Notes: generated by a model not told the origin, from the letters alone. A stretch of 64,000 bases of DNA from Allobosea vaviloviae (GCF_001298265.1 NZ_LGSZ01000045.1:62001-126000); one strand, 5' to 3'; positions 51,454-60,674 are shown, counted from the stretch's first letter. Numbers and translations: made by a program.

Positions 51454-51584
51454 TGTCATTCCGGGGCTTCGCGACGCGAAGAACCCGGAACCCACGACTG
51501 GACGATACCTTCGCCGGCCTCTCCAAACACGCTCGCCCGGTCGTGGGTTCCGGGTTCGCTGCTTTGCAGCGCCCCGGAATGACA
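51454..51584. repeat. Palindromic intergenic repeat (GTCATTCCGGGG family), copy 1
   Basis: Outer arms TGTCATTCCGGGGC (51454-51467) and GCCCCGGAATGACA (51571-51584) pair perfectly. Inner arms GAACCCGGAACCCACGAC (51481-51498) and its reverse complement (51540-51557) pair over 18 nt. A second copy is at 56772-56903. This is a Rhizobiales-type dispersed repeat at the convergent GNAT/operon junction. Confidence 0.88.
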
Positions 51585-51587
51585 GTG

Positions 51588-53687
51588 TCAGGCGGCTGCG
51601 TCCGGGCGCCGGTTGAAGCGCCGGCCGCTTTCGCCGATCCAGCCGGCGACGAGCGCGCCGAAGAGCAGCGCCAGGCCGAGCAGGCCGATGAAGAGCGGCG
51701 AGACCTGTACGCCGCGCACGATGCCGGAATCGCTGATGCGCAGGCCGATCCAGTCCGCGCCGGCGAACTGGCTGCCGGAGCGCACGGGCACAATGCGTGG
51801 CACCGTGACGGCCGAGCCGCTCTCCTGACCGATGCGGCGCGAGGAGCCGCCCGTCGCCTCGGCCAGCGCCTGGAGGGCCGCCGGGTTGCTGACGACCTCC
51901 ATCAACTCGCGCGGATTCTCAGGGCCAAGGCTGGCGAAGGCGGTGAGGTTGTCGCCGGAGATGCGGTGCAGGCCGAATTCGCTGCTGGCGATGCGCGCGG
52001 TGAACAGGCCGGGGCGGCCGGGTTCGAGCGGCACGGAGCGGGACTGGCCGTCCGGCCCGGTGACGATGACGGGGGCGGGGTTGTCGCCCAGCGTCTGGCG
52101 CTCGACCTCGATGACGCCGCCGCGCGCGACGGCGCGCAGCGCTTCCTCCTCGAGATCGGGCTCCTTCATCAGCCAGTGGCCCAGACGGCGCAGCAGGTCG
52201 AGATGGGGGCCGCCATCGCGGAAACCGCGCGCCCAGAGCCAGGCATGGTCGGTAAGGAAGAGCGCGACGCGGCCCTTCTGCTCGCGGGCGAGCATCAGCA
52301 GGGGGCGGTCGCCGGGGCCGGTCATGACAGGCGAGCCGGTGCGGGCGCGGGCGCCGACCATGCGCAGCCATTCGCCCCAGCGCGGCGGCTCGACCTCGGA
52401 GCCGGGCAGGTCGCGGGTCACCGGGTGGCGCTTACCGGGTTCGCTGACGCGGGCGCGATAGGCCTCGTCGATCACCGAGCCGTCGGGTGTCGCCGGCAGG
52501 ATCTGGCTGAGCGGCGTGCGCGAGAGCGATTGCGCGCCGGCATATTCGGGACCTGCCGCGATCAGCAGCGCGCCGCCTTCGCGGACATAGCGGACGATGT
52601 TGTCGAAATAGACCAGCGGCAGGATCGACTGGTTGGCGTAGCGGTCGAAGATGATCAGGTCGAATTCCTTGATCTTGACCTGGAACAGCTCGCGCGTCGG
52701 GAAGGCGATCAGGGAGAGCTCATTGATCGGCGTGCCGTCCTGCTTCTCCGGCGGGCGCAGGATGGTGAAATGTACGAGGTCGATATTGGCGTCGGCCTTG
52801 AGCAGGTTGCGCCAGGTGCGCTCGCCCGGATGCGGCTCGCCCGAGACCAGCAGCACGCGGAGCTTGTCTCTAACCCCTTCAATTGTAATCACCGCGCGGT
52901 TGTTGGCGAGCGTCAGTTCGTTGTCGAGCGGGGCGGCCTCGATCTCGATGACATTGGGGCCGCCGCGGTCGATCCGCACCGGCACCGAGACGGTCTGGCC
53001 GACCGTGACCTCGCGGCGCGCGATGATCTCGCCGTCGCGACGGATGGTCAGCCCGGCGCGGCCGGGCCCGCCCTTCTCCAGCACGCGCAGGCGCACGGTC
53101 TGGTCCTTGCCGACGATGCCGAAGCGCGGTGAATCGACCAGCACGATGCGGCGGTCGATCTCGGCATTGCGGCCCGTGGTCAGGACATGCAGCGGCGCGC
53201 GCAGGCCCAGTGCCTCGGCCGTCGGCGGGGCGTCATGGGCGAGGCCGTCGCTGATGACGATGGCGCCGGCGACGCGCTCGGAGGGGACATCGGCGAGGCT
53301 TGCCGCCAGCGCCTCGAACAGGCGTGTACCGTCGCCGGAGCCCTGCGCGTCACGGACCTCGACGATGCGTGATTCGACATTGGTCAGGCCGCGCAACTGG
53401 CGCTCGACCTCGGTTTGGGCGGCCTGCGTCTGCGCAGCGCGGTCGGCCAGGCGGTTCGAGCCCGAGCGGTCGACGACGACGGAGACGACGTCCTTGACCG
53501 GCTCGCGGTCCTCGAAGACCAGCGAGGGATCGGCCAGCGTCACGGTCAGCACGGTCAGCGCAAGCGCGCGCAGGATGGCGCTGCGGCCGGCGAGCACGAC
53601 GCATGCGCCGGCCGCCAGCGCCGCCAGAACGGCAAGGCCGATCAGCAGCGGCAGCGGGACGAGCGGCGCGAAGGAAAGGCTCCACAT
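51588..53687 (-). CDS. Membrane protein with VWA-like / glutamine-amidotransferase-like domain (moxR operon)
   Basis: A 699-residue protein starting at ATG 53687 (MWSLSFAPLVPLPLLIGLAVLAALAAGACVVL), with two N-terminal helices and one near the C-terminus (VSPLFIGLLGLALLFGALVAGWIGES). The middle has a VWA-like region (VVSVVVDRSGSNRLADRAA, AGAIVISDGLAHDAPP), an Ig-like segment (VRLRVLEKGGPGRAGLTIRRDGE), and LLIAAGPEYAG and LLMLAREQKGRVALFLTDHAW, recalling class-I glutamine-amidotransferase folds without a catalytic Cys. It matches the last protein of MoxR/DUF58/DUF4159 clusters of unknown role. A 232-nt repeat-filled gap separates it from the next upstream gene. Confidence 0.78.
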   Translation of the reverse strand: MWSLSFAPLVPLPLLIGLAVLAALAAGACVVLAGRSAILRALALTVLTVTLADPSLVFEDREPVKDVVSVVVDRSGSNRLADRAAQTQAAQTEVERQLRGLTNVESRIVEVRDAQGSGDGTRLFEALAASLADVPSERVAGAIVISDGLAHDAPPTAEALGLRAPLHVLTTGRNAEIDRRIVLVDSPRFGIVGKDQTVRLRVLEKGGPGRAGLTIRRDGEIIARREVTVGQTVSVPVRIDRGGPNVIEIEAAPLDNELTLANNRAVITIEGVRDKLRVLLVSGEPHPGERTWRNLLKADANIDLVHFTILRPPEKQDGTPINELSLIAFPTRELFQVKIKEFDLIIFDRYANQSILPLVYFDNIVRYVREGGALLIAAGPEYAGAQSLSRTPLSQILPATPDGSVIDEAYRARVSEPGKRHPVTRDLPGSEVEPPRWGEWLRMVGARARTGSPVMTGPGDRPLLMLAREQKGRVALFLTDHAWLWARGFRDGGPHLDLLRRLGHWLMKEPDLEEEALRAVARGGVIEVERQTLGDNPAPVIVTGPDGQSRSVPLEPGRPGLFTARIASSEFGLHRISGDNLTAFASLGPENPRELMEVVSNPAALQALAEATGGSSRRIGQESGSAVTVPRIVPVRSGSQFAGADWIGLRISDSGIVRGVQVSPLFIGLLGLALLFGALVAGWIGESGRRFNRRPDAAA

Positions 53688-53761
53688 CAGATCGGGTTCC
53701 TGTTCCAGCTCGGCCCGTTGCGCTCCATCAGCCGCGTTAGGACACGGCAGGCACGACGCCA

Positions 53762-53895
53762 CTCCCTCCCCCCGCTTGCGGTGGGGAGGGCTGGGGTGGG
53801 GGGCAGTGCCGCTCGGGGCCGCCGACAAAGGACAGCGCTCAGGCTTTTCGCCCCCCCATCCCTAGCCCTTCCCCACCGCAAGCGGGGGGAAGGGG
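53762..53895. repeat. Palindromic intergenic repeat (CTTGCGGTGGGGAGGG family)
   Basis: Arms 53762-53804 and 53850-53895 are imperfect inverted copies: CCCCGCTTGCGGTGGGGAGGG on one side and CCTTCCCCACCGCAAGCGGGG in parts on the other. The centre is about 45 nt. It lies inside the moxR operon between the DUF4159 and VWA-like genes. It is a third repeat family, distinct from those at 51454 and 47948. Confidence 0.82.
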
Positions 53896-53919
53896 ACAGG
53901 TCGCGCCCTTGCACGGCGT

Positions 53920-56757
53920 TCACTGCCCCAGCCTTTCCAGCAGGGCGGGGACGTGGACCTGGTCGGCCTTGTAGTTGCCGGTGAGCGCGTACATCACGAG
54001 GTTGACGCCGGCCCGCAGCGCCATTTCGCGCTGACGCGGATCGGAGCCCGAGAGCGGCACCAGCGGCTCGCCGCGTCGGTTCACGGCCCAGGCCGAGGCC
54101 AGGTCGTTCGAGGTGATGACGATCGGCGAGACATTGTCGCCGGCGCGGGCCGGGCGACGGCCATCGGCACCGGCGGGGGGAAGGATCTCGACCCAGGTCG
54201 TTCCGGTATCGTAGCGGCCGGCGAAACCGTCGAGGATGTAGAAGGTCTTGGTCAGGACGTGATCACGCGGCAGCGGCTCCAGCTCGGGAATGTCCAGCGT
54301 CTGAAGCATGCGGCGCAACTGTTCGCCCTCGGGCGTGGTGCCGCCTCCGGGCCGGGCGCTCATCGCGTCGCGGGTGTCGAAGATCACGAGCCCGCCGCCC
54401 TTCATATAGGCTTCCAGCTTGCGCAGGGTCTCGGCCGTGGGGATCGGCCGGCCGGCGACGATCGGCCAGTACAGCACCGGGAAGAAGGCGAGCTCGTCGC
54501 GGTCGGCGTTGACGCCGACGGCCTCGCCCGGCTCCAGCGCCGTGCGGGCGCCGAGCACGACGTTGAGACCGGCCAAGCCCGCCTTCGACATTTCGTCGAC
54601 CGCCCTGTCGCCGGTCACGACATAGGCCAGCCGGGTCACGGCGCCGGCGGCAAAGAGCTCGCGCGGAATCGGAGGGCGCTGGTCGGGGGCGGCGGGCGCC
54701 GCCGGAGCCGGGGGGACCGCCTGCGCGCGTGCCGTCTCGGGGACGAGAGTCGTGCCGCCCAGCGCCAAGGCGAGCAGGATCGCGGCCGGAGCGGCGCGGC
54801 GCGCCTGACGCGCGATGGAGAGCCTGCCCCCGAGCCACAGCGTCGCCAGCGTATCGGCGACCAGCAGCAGCAGCGCCAGCACCAGCAGTTGCGGGCGGAT
54901 GTCGAGCGCGACGGGCTTGTCGACCGGCAGCACGGCGACGCCGAGCGAAGCGAGGTCGATCGCGCGCAGGGTGTCGGTGGGGTTGAGTGCATTCACGGCG
55001 AGTGAGCCGTCGGCGGGACCGTAGATGCCGGGCGGATGGGCCAGCGTGGCGCGGCCGGCGAAGCTGCGCGCGACGGGCTGTGCGGTGGCGGGGGGGCTGC
55101 GGAAACTGCCGCTGCCGTCGAGGACGCGGGTCGGCGACAGGGTTTCCACGCGGGCATCCTCTCCCTGAGGTTCGGCAGGGCCAGTGCCGGCGAGGCCGAC
55201 GATCTTCCGGAGCATCTCGACGAACAGCCCCGAGAGCGGCAGGTTCGACCAGGTGGTGTCGGCGGTGACATGCATCATCGCGATCATGCCGTCGCCGCGG
55301 CGCTCGCCGGTGACGACGGGCGTGCCGTCCTCCAGCGCCGCCCAGGTCTTGCGCGACAGATCGGCCTCGGGCTCGGCCAGGATCTGGCGGGAGACGCGCA
55401 CGTCGTCGTTGATGGCTGTGCCGAAGAAGGGGCTCTCGCGGGTGAAGGGGGCGAGCTTGCGCGGCGTCTCCCAGGACAGGCCGCCACCGAGCGTGCGGCC
55501 GCCTCGGCGCAGGCGCACCGGCGTCAGGTCGTCCGATGCCGCGGCAAGGCGCGCGCCGGCAAAGCGCAGCAGCACGCCGCCACGCTGGATGAAGGCGTTG
55601 ATCTTGCCGACGGTGTCACCGTCGAGCGCGCCGATATCGGCCAGCACCAGCACCGAGAGGTTCTGCGCCAGCAATTCGCCGACGGGGTCGGTCGAGCCCG
55701 GGCGTGGCTCGCGGATCTCGGCGAAGGGCTGGAGCGCGCGCGAGACGTAATAGGTCGGCGAGAGCAGCGGTTGGGCGGTGTCGGTGGTCGCGCCCGAGAC
55801 GATGCCGACGCGGCGGCGCTTGGCGCGGTCGTCGAGCAGGGCGACGGCCGCCGCGCTGCGCTCGCCCACCACCTCCAGCCGCGATACGGAATTGCGAACC
55901 TCGATCGGCAGGGTCAGCCGCGCCGTGGTCTGGAGTTCGGAGCCGTTGAAGACGAAGGGGGCGTCGCCGAGCGGCAGGCCCTTGAGGTCGAGCGCGCGGA
56001 CCTGGCCGCTGGCGGCGGCCGCCGGCGTCGGGCGCAGCACCTTGACGGCGAGCGCGCCGGCGAGGTTCTCGGGCGCGGTCAGCGCAAGCTGGTCGATCGG
56101 GCCGGCATGGATCGAGAGGCGGCCGGCATCGGCCTCCTGCTTCAGCCTGGCGAGGAAGGCTGTGTCGTCCGTGACGGACAGCCCGTCGGCGACCCAGACG
56201 ATTTCGGCATCGGGCGCCGTCCGCAGGAAAGCCTCGATGCGGGGCAGATGGGCGGCGCGGTCGGGCGCATGGGGCTGGAGCGCGAAGGCACGCAGGCGGT
56301 CGAGCGCAGCGCGGGGCTCCGACAGCGTGATCTCGGCGGGGTTCTCGGCTAGGCCAAGGATGGCGACGGGCCGGCCCTCGCGGGCAGCGGCGGCGACGCG
56401 CGATTCCGCGACCAGCAGGCGCTCGGGCCAATCGGTCGCCGCGCCGAAGCCGTTGTCGACGAGCAGCAGCATCGGCCCGCGCAGCGGTCCCGCCTCGCGC
56501 GCCGGGTTCCAGACCGGGCCTGCGACGGCCAGGATCGCGAGCGCGGCGATGATCATACGCAGCGCCAGCAGCCACCACGGCGTGTGCGCCGGCATTTCGC
56601 GCTTGGCGACGAGGTCGGCCATGATCTTCAGCGGCGGAAAATCAATCCGCCGCGGGCGCGGCGGCGTCACCCGCAAGATCAGCCAGAGCGCCGGCAGCAG
56701 AGCCAGCGCCGCGAGAGCGAGCGGTGCGGAGAAGGCCAGGGGGAGCGAGCTCAGCAT
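53920..56757 (-). CDS. BatA-N / DUF4159 membrane protein (moxR operon)
   Basis: A 945-residue inner-membrane protein. I start at ATG 56757, with GAGGA 9 nt upstream; TTG 56763 adds two residues. The N-terminus is a BatA-type region with two helices (LALAALALLPALWLILRVTP; LLALRMIIAALAILAVAGP), then a VWA-like stretch (PMLLLVDNGFGAATDWPERLLVAESR). Near residues 640-670 are two more helices, and the C-terminal 210 residues are DUF4159 (LAYVVTGDRAVDEMSKAGLAGL, FPVLYWPIVAGRPIP, GGGLVIFDTRDA, DHVLTKTFYILDGFAGRYD). The role is unknown; the cluster is linked to envelope stress in other bacteria. A repeat-filled gap lies before it. Confidence 0.83.
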   Translation of the reverse strand: MLSSLPLAFSAPLALAALALLPALWLILRVTPPRPRRIDFPPLKIMADLVAKREMPAHTPWWLLALRMIIAALAILAVAGPVWNPAREAGPLRGPMLLLVDNGFGAATDWPERLLVAESRVAAAAREGRPVAILGLAENPAEITLSEPRAALDRLRAFALQPHAPDRAAHLPRIEAFLRTAPDAEIVWVADGLSVTDDTAFLARLKQEADAGRLSIHAGPIDQLALTAPENLAGALAVKVLRPTPAAAASGQVRALDLKGLPLGDAPFVFNGSELQTTARLTLPIEVRNSVSRLEVVGERSAAAVALLDDRAKRRRVGIVSGATTDTAQPLLSPTYYVSRALQPFAEIREPRPGSTDPVGELLAQNLSVLVLADIGALDGDTVGKINAFIQRGGVLLRFAGARLAAASDDLTPVRLRRGGRTLGGGLSWETPRKLAPFTRESPFFGTAINDDVRVSRQILAEPEADLSRKTWAALEDGTPVVTGERRGDGMIAMMHVTADTTWSNLPLSGLFVEMLRKIVGLAGTGPAEPQGEDARVETLSPTRVLDGSGSFRSPPATAQPVARSFAGRATLAHPPGIYGPADGSLAVNALNPTDTLRAIDLASLGVAVLPVDKPVALDIRPQLLVLALLLLVADTLATLWLGGRLSIARQARRAAPAAILLALALGGTTLVPETARAQAVPPAPAAPAAPDQRPPIPRELFAAGAVTRLAYVVTGDRAVDEMSKAGLAGLNVVLGARTALEPGEAVGVNADRDELAFFPVLYWPIVAGRPIPTAETLRKLEAYMKGGGLVIFDTRDAMSARPGGGTTPEGEQLRRMLQTLDIPELEPLPRDHVLTKTFYILDGFAGRYDTGTTWVEILPPAGADGRRPARAGDNVSPIVITSNDLASAWAVNRRGEPLVPLSGSDPRQREMALRAGVNLVMYALTGNYKADQVHVPALLERLGQ

Positions 56758-56771
56758 CGGCAAGCTTCCTC

Positions 56772-56903
56772 TGTCATTCCGGGACGGCCCGTAGGGACGG
56801 ACCCGGAACCCACGACTGCGCTCAACCTGACAACGATATCATGGCTTCGTCTCACCCGGTCGTGGGTTCCGGGTTCTTCGCTGCGCGAAGCCCCGGAATG
56901 ACA
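56772..56903. repeat. Palindromic intergenic repeat (GTCATTCCGGGG family), copy 2
   Basis: Outer arms TGTCATTCCGGG (56772-56783) and CCCGGAATGACA (56892-56903), with inner arms ACCCGGAACCCACGAC (56801-56816) and its inverse at 56859-56874, match copy 1 at 51454-51584. It fills the 175-nt gap between DUF58 and DUF4159 genes inside one operon. Confidence 0.88.
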
Positions 56904-56932
56904 GAACCTGTTTCCATGCGAAGGCTTCATCC

Positions 56933-57847
56933 TCATCGCCCTGCCCCCCGCGCGGCGGCGACCAGGCTTGCGATGCGCAGAACGCCTTCGCTGGCGGGCC
57001 TGTCGGTGCGGTGGAGCGTCAGGGTCCAGCCGGCCTTGCGGCAGGCCTCGCGAATCGCGTCGCGATGGGCCTCCAGCCGCTGGCGATATTCGACGCCCCA
57101 GGAGCCGGCATCACCGACGCGCAGCGACAGGCCGTCCTCGAGGTCGAAGAGCTCGGCCTGGCCGGTGAAGGGGAAGGTTTCCTCGATCGGATCGGCAATC
57201 AGCAGGACATGGCCGCGTGCGCCCGACGAGGCCATCGTGGCGATGCGCTTGGCCAGCGATGCCGCCGGCGAGAGGCCATCGGTGATGATGATCGCATCGG
57301 CGAGGCGTGGCAGAGGGCCGTTTGGCGGCAGGTCGGTATCGGCGCCCTTGGCGTCGGCCAGAATCGCCTGCGCCAGCGTCTCGACGATGCGGCGCGAGGC
57401 CAGCGCCCGGGTCAGGCCGAGATGGCCGACGCGCTCGCCGCCATCGACCAGTGTCTCGGCCAGCGCGAAACCCGCGATCAGGGCGCGATCGACCTTCGAT
57501 GCCAGGGCGAGCGAGGAGGAAAAGCCCATCGAGGCCGAGCGGTCGATCCAGAGCCAGATCGCGTGCGAGGCCTCCCATTCGCGTTCGCGGACGAAGAGAT
57601 GGCCATCGCGGGCCGAGCGGCGCCAGTCGATGCGCGAGGAGGATTCGCCGGTGACGAGCGGGCGGTACTGCCAGAAGGTCTCGCCGGGGCCGGCACGCCT
57701 GCGGCCATGGATGCCGTGGACGCTGGCCGAAACGCGGCGGGCTTCGAGGATCAGCCGGGGCAGGCGCGCCGCGAGATCGAGCGAGGCGGTGACGACCGGC
57801 TTGACCGGCTGCCGATCGGAAGCCCCGAGAACGCGCGTGCGCAGCAT
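56933..57847 (-). CDS. DUF58 protein (moxR operon)
   Basis: A 304-residue soluble protein with the DUF58 core: GRRRAGPGETFWQYRPLVTGESSSRIDWRRSARDGHLFVREREWEASHAIWLWIDRSASMGF in short segments, of which the SRIDWRRSAR part is the DUF58 signature, and WIDRSASM looks like a VWA MIDAS start (D-x-S-x-S). AIIITDGLSPAASL is the second metal-site strand. DUF58 proteins usually work with MoxR ATPases on membrane partners. It is encoded 15 nt after moxR. Function is unresolved. Confidence 0.87.
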   Translation of the reverse strand: MLRTRVLGASDRQPVKPVVTASLDLAARLPRLILEARRVSASVHGIHGRRRAGPGETFWQYRPLVTGESSSRIDWRRSARDGHLFVREREWEASHAIWLWIDRSASMGFSSSLALASKVDRALIAGFALAETLVDGGERVGHLGLTRALASRRIVETLAQAILADAKGADTDLPPNGPLPRLADAIIITDGLSPAASLAKRIATMASSGARGHVLLIADPIEETFPFTGQAELFDLEDGLSLRVGDAGSWGVEYRQRLEAHRDAIREACRKAGWTLTLHRTDRPASEGVLRIASLVAAARGAGR

Positions 57848-57861
57848 CAGCCTGGCTCCTC

Positions 57862-58887
57862 CTACCCTAGCCGCTCGACGAGCTTGCCGATGATGCCCTC
57901 GACGGTCTCGCCATCGGCGCGGGCGGCAAAGGTCAGCGCGACGCGATGCTTCAGCACGGGGATGGCCAGCGCCACGACATCGTCGACGGAGGGCGCGAGA
58001 CGGCCTTCGACCAGCGCGCGGGCGCGGCAGGCCAGCGTCAGCGACTGGCTGGCGCGGGGGCCTGGCCCCCAGGCGAGCTTGTCGGTGATGGCGCCGTCGC
58101 TGCCCTCGCCGGGGCGGGCGGAGCGGACCAGGTCGAGGATCGCATCGACGACGTTCTCACCGACCGGCAGGCGGCGCACCAGCCGTTGCGTCGACATCAA
58201 CGTCTCGGCCGTCATCGCCTGGACGGGCTTGTGCTCGGAGGCGCCGGTGGTCTCCATCAGGATGCGCCGCTCGGCCTCGCGGTCGGGGTAGGCGACGTCG
58301 ATCTCGAGCAGGAAGCGGTCGAGCTGGGCCTCGGGCAGGGGGTAGGTTCCCTCCTGCTCGATCGGGTTCTGGGTCGCCAGCACATGGAAGGGCGCAGGCA
58401 GGTCGTAACGCTCGCCGCCGACCGTGACATGGTGTTCCTGCATCGCCTGCAGCAGCGCCGACTGGGTGCGGGGCGATGCGCGGTTGATCTCGTCGGCCAT
58501 CAGCAACTGGGCGAAGACCGGGCCCTTGATGAAGCGGAAATGGCGCTTGCCGTCGGTGCTCTCGTCGAGAACCTCGGAGCCGAGGATGTCGGAGGGCATC
58601 AGGTCCGGCGTGAACTGGACGCGGCGGGCGTTGAGGCCAAGGACCGTGCCCATGGCCTCGACGAGCTTGGTCTTGGCGAGGCCCGGCACGCCGACGAGCA
58701 GGCCATGGCCACCCGCCAGCAGGGTGATGAGCGAGAGATCGACCACCTTCTGCTGGCCGAAGATGACCTGGCCGATCTCGGTGCGCGCCGCACTGATCGC
58801 GCCCAGCGCCGCTTCCGCAGCCTCGACGATCCCGGTATCGAGGCTGATCGGCGGGTTGGCCTCCGCTGCCCGGACTTGCGCCATCAT
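57862..58887 (-). CDS. MoxR-family AAA+ ATPase
   Basis: A 341-residue AAA+ chaperone-type ATPase. The start is ATG 58887, with AAGGAG 6-7 nt upstream; the longer frame is a poor extension. Motifs are Walker A LLVGVPGLAKTKLVEAMG (GxxGxAKT of MoxR), RVQFTPDLMPSDILGSEVL, Walker B LLMADEINRASPRTQSALLQAMQE, and sensor 1 FHVLATQNPIEQEGTYPLPEAQLDRFLLEI. MoxR proteins mature or activate VWA partners; here those are the DUF58 and VWA-like products downstream. It heads the operon. Confidence 0.93.
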   Translation of the reverse strand: MMAQVRAAEANPPISLDTGIVEAAEAALGAISAARTEIGQVIFGQQKVVDLSLITLLAGGHGLLVGVPGLAKTKLVEAMGTVLGLNARRVQFTPDLMPSDILGSEVLDESTDGKRHFRFIKGPVFAQLLMADEINRASPRTQSALLQAMQEHHVTVGGERYDLPAPFHVLATQNPIEQEGTYPLPEAQLDRFLLEIDVAYPDREAERRILMETTGASEHKPVQAMTAETLMSTQRLVRRLPVGENVVDAILDLVRSARPGEGSDGAITDKLAWGPGPRASQSLTLACRARALVEGRLAPSVDDVVALAIPVLKHRVALTFAARADGETVEGIIGKLVERLG

Positions 58888-59127
58888 GTCGATCTCCTTC
58901 ACCCTCTGGGTCGCATCTTCGTCTTCGCGCGGCGCGTCCTCGAACTTTCGCTGAACGCTCCTCGCCTCTTTTCGCCTGGCCTTTGGACGTCTCGCAACCT
59001 TGCAACGGTCTGAACCGTTGAGTGTGGACGGGGCGCCATGCCGGCTCAAGGGGCCGCATGTCGCGGTGCACAGAACTCGGCTTCACGATTATGTGGAGTT
59101 CAAGGCAGAGGCTAAGATGCAACCAAT

Positions 59128-59751
59128 ATGCCGCATGCGGCCAATCCGGGTTTTTCGATGAGCTCTTCCGGCAATGCCATGGAACGGATGGTCGCTGCGC
59201 TGCAGGGGGGGCAAGGGCGCGGTCTGCCGCCTGTGGAGCGCTGGAACCCCGATTTCTGCGGGCATATCGACATGCGGATCGCCTCCGACGGAACCTGGTT
59301 CTACATGGGGACGCCGATCGGCCGGCCGGCCCTGGTGAAACTTTTCTCCTCCGTTCTGCGCCGGGACGGCGACGATTACGTTCTCGTGACCCCGGTGGAA
59401 AAACTCGGGATCGTGGTCGAGGATGCCCCCTTCCAGGCTGTCGAGATGGCGGTCGAGGGAGACGGCAACGAACGCTCCATCGCGTTTCGGACGCAGGTGG
59501 ACGATCTCGTCGCGGTAGGGCCGGCGCACGCGATTCGTTTCGAGCGTGAAGCGGGTGACGGGCTCAAGCCCTATGTCCATGTTCGGCGCGGGCTCTGGGC
59601 GCGGGTGACGCGGGCGCTGACATACGATCTGCTGGCGTTGGGCGAGGTGCGCGATGTCGATGGCGTCGCCATGTTCGGGGTTGCGGCCGCCGGCGCTTTC
59701 TATCCGGCCGTGCCTGCGAGCGATATCGAAGGCGAGACGGAAAGAGCGTGA
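59128..59751 (+). CDS. DUF1285 protein
   Basis: A 207-residue soluble protein of the DUF1285 family. The family text is PPVERWNPDFCGHIDMRIASDGTWFYMGTPIGRPALVKLFSSVLRRDGDDYVLVTPVEKLGIVVEDAPFQA in short segments, typical of this group, whose function is not known. The start at ATG 59128 gives an extra 10 residues before another ATG at 59158; either is possible. It overlaps the next Nudix gene as TGATG. It is divergent from moxR, 240 nt apart. Confidence 0.85.
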   Translation: MPHAANPGFSMSSSGNAMERMVAALQGGQGRGLPPVERWNPDFCGHIDMRIASDGTWFYMGTPIGRPALVKLFSSVLRRDGDDYVLVTPVEKLGIVVEDAPFQAVEMAVEGDGNERSIAFRTQVDDLVAVGPAHAIRFEREAGDGLKPYVHVRRGLWARVTRALTYDLLALGEVRDVDGVAMFGVAAAGAFYPAVPASDIEGETERA

Positions 59752-60395
59752 TGCGGCCCTTGAAGCTGACGGCGGAGGAATTCGCCGTGCTGGCGAAGCA
59801 GCGTTTGCGGCCCGAGCCGCCCTCCATTGGTGACCTGATCGCGCGACCGCGCGGCGATCACGACATGCAGCCCCATCCGGTGCCCCTGCCTGACGAGAAG
59901 GCCGCGGTCCCCGCCGCCGTGCTGATCGGGATCGTGCCGCGGGCAGAGGGACCGACCGTGCTGTTGACACAGCGCGCGGCAGCGCTGCGACGTCATTCCT
60001 CGCAGGTGGCGTTTCCGGGCGGGCGGGTCGATGCCGTCGACGGCTCACCTGTGGTGACAGCGCTGCGCGAGACGGAAGAGGAGATCGGGCTGTCGCGCGA
60101 ACGCATCCGCACGCTCGGCTTCCTCGACGCCTACCTCACCGGAACGGGGTACCGAATCGTGCCCGTCGTGGCGCTGGTCGAGCCGCCGTTCTCGCTGACC
60201 ATCAATGCCGACGAGGTCGACGAGGCCTTCGAGACGCCTCTGTCCTTCCTGCTCGATCCGGCCAACCACCGGCGCGAGGGCCGGGAATGGCAGGGTCTTT
60301 ACCGCACCTACTATGCGATGCCGTTCGGGGATCGCTATATCTGGGGCGCAACCGCCGGCATGATCCGCAATCTCTACGAGCGGCTTGCCGGCTGA
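59751..60395 (+). CDS. Nudix hydrolase, CoA-pyrophosphatase-like
   Basis: A 214-residue enzyme starting at ATG 59751, overlapping the DUF1285 stop; GTG 59748 is an alternative. The Nudix region reads VAFPGGRVDAVDGSPVVTALRETEEEIGL, where the first Glu of the box is Asp as in CoA-diphosphatase relatives, preceded by LLTQRAAALRRHSSQ (the CoA-type LTxRs...H-x-GQ pattern). It probably hydrolyses CoA or NDP derivatives. It is the second gene of DUF1285-nudix-DUF6111-cca. Confidence 0.87.
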   Translation: MRPLKLTAEEFAVLAKQRLRPEPPSIGDLIARPRGDHDMQPHPVPLPDEKAAVPAAVLIGIVPRAEGPTVLLTQRAAALRRHSSQVAFPGGRVDAVDGSPVVTALRETEEEIGLSRERIRTLGFLDAYLTGTGYRIVPVVALVEPPFSLTINADEVDEAFETPLSFLLDPANHRREGREWQGLYRTYYAMPFGDRYIWGATAGMIRNLYERLAG

Positions 60396-60416
60396 ACCGA
60401 CTGGACGACCACGCCC

Positions 60417-60674
60417 ATGCTGCGCTCTGTCATCGAGGAGGTTCTTCTCTTCGTCCTGCCCTTCTGCGTTTTCGCGGGCTATCTCATCGTGAATCGCCGC
60501 AATCCGCTCGATGTCGAGCACTGGAGCCGGCATGTCTTCTGGCTGGCGGTCGTCGGGCTGACGCTGGCGATCGCGCTCGTGGCCTATGGCGGCTGGACGG
60601 CGCCGCGCAGCAGCGGCGCCTATGAGCCTCCGCATATGGAGAACGGGACGCTGGTGCCCGGCCGCTTCAAATGA
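60417..60674 (+). CDS. DUF6111 small membrane protein
   Basis: An 85-residue protein with two helices (EVLLFVLPFCVFAGYLIV; HVFWLAVVGLTLAIALVAYGGW) separated by NRRNPLDVEHWSR and ending in a conserved YEPPHMENGTLVPGRF tail. This matches the DUF6111 family found beside cca in Rhizobiales. Function is unknown. Its stop overlaps cca as ATGA. Confidence 0.85.
   Translation: MLRSVIEEVLLFVLPFCVFAGYLIVNRRNPLDVEHWSRHVFWLAVVGLTLAIALVAYGGWTAPRSSGAYEPPHMENGTLVPGRFK

Noticed and set aside
51543..53132. 529-codon + strand frame opposite the VWA-like gene
   Set aside because: It is an antisense shadow with repetitive charged residues and overlaps a repeat at its start.
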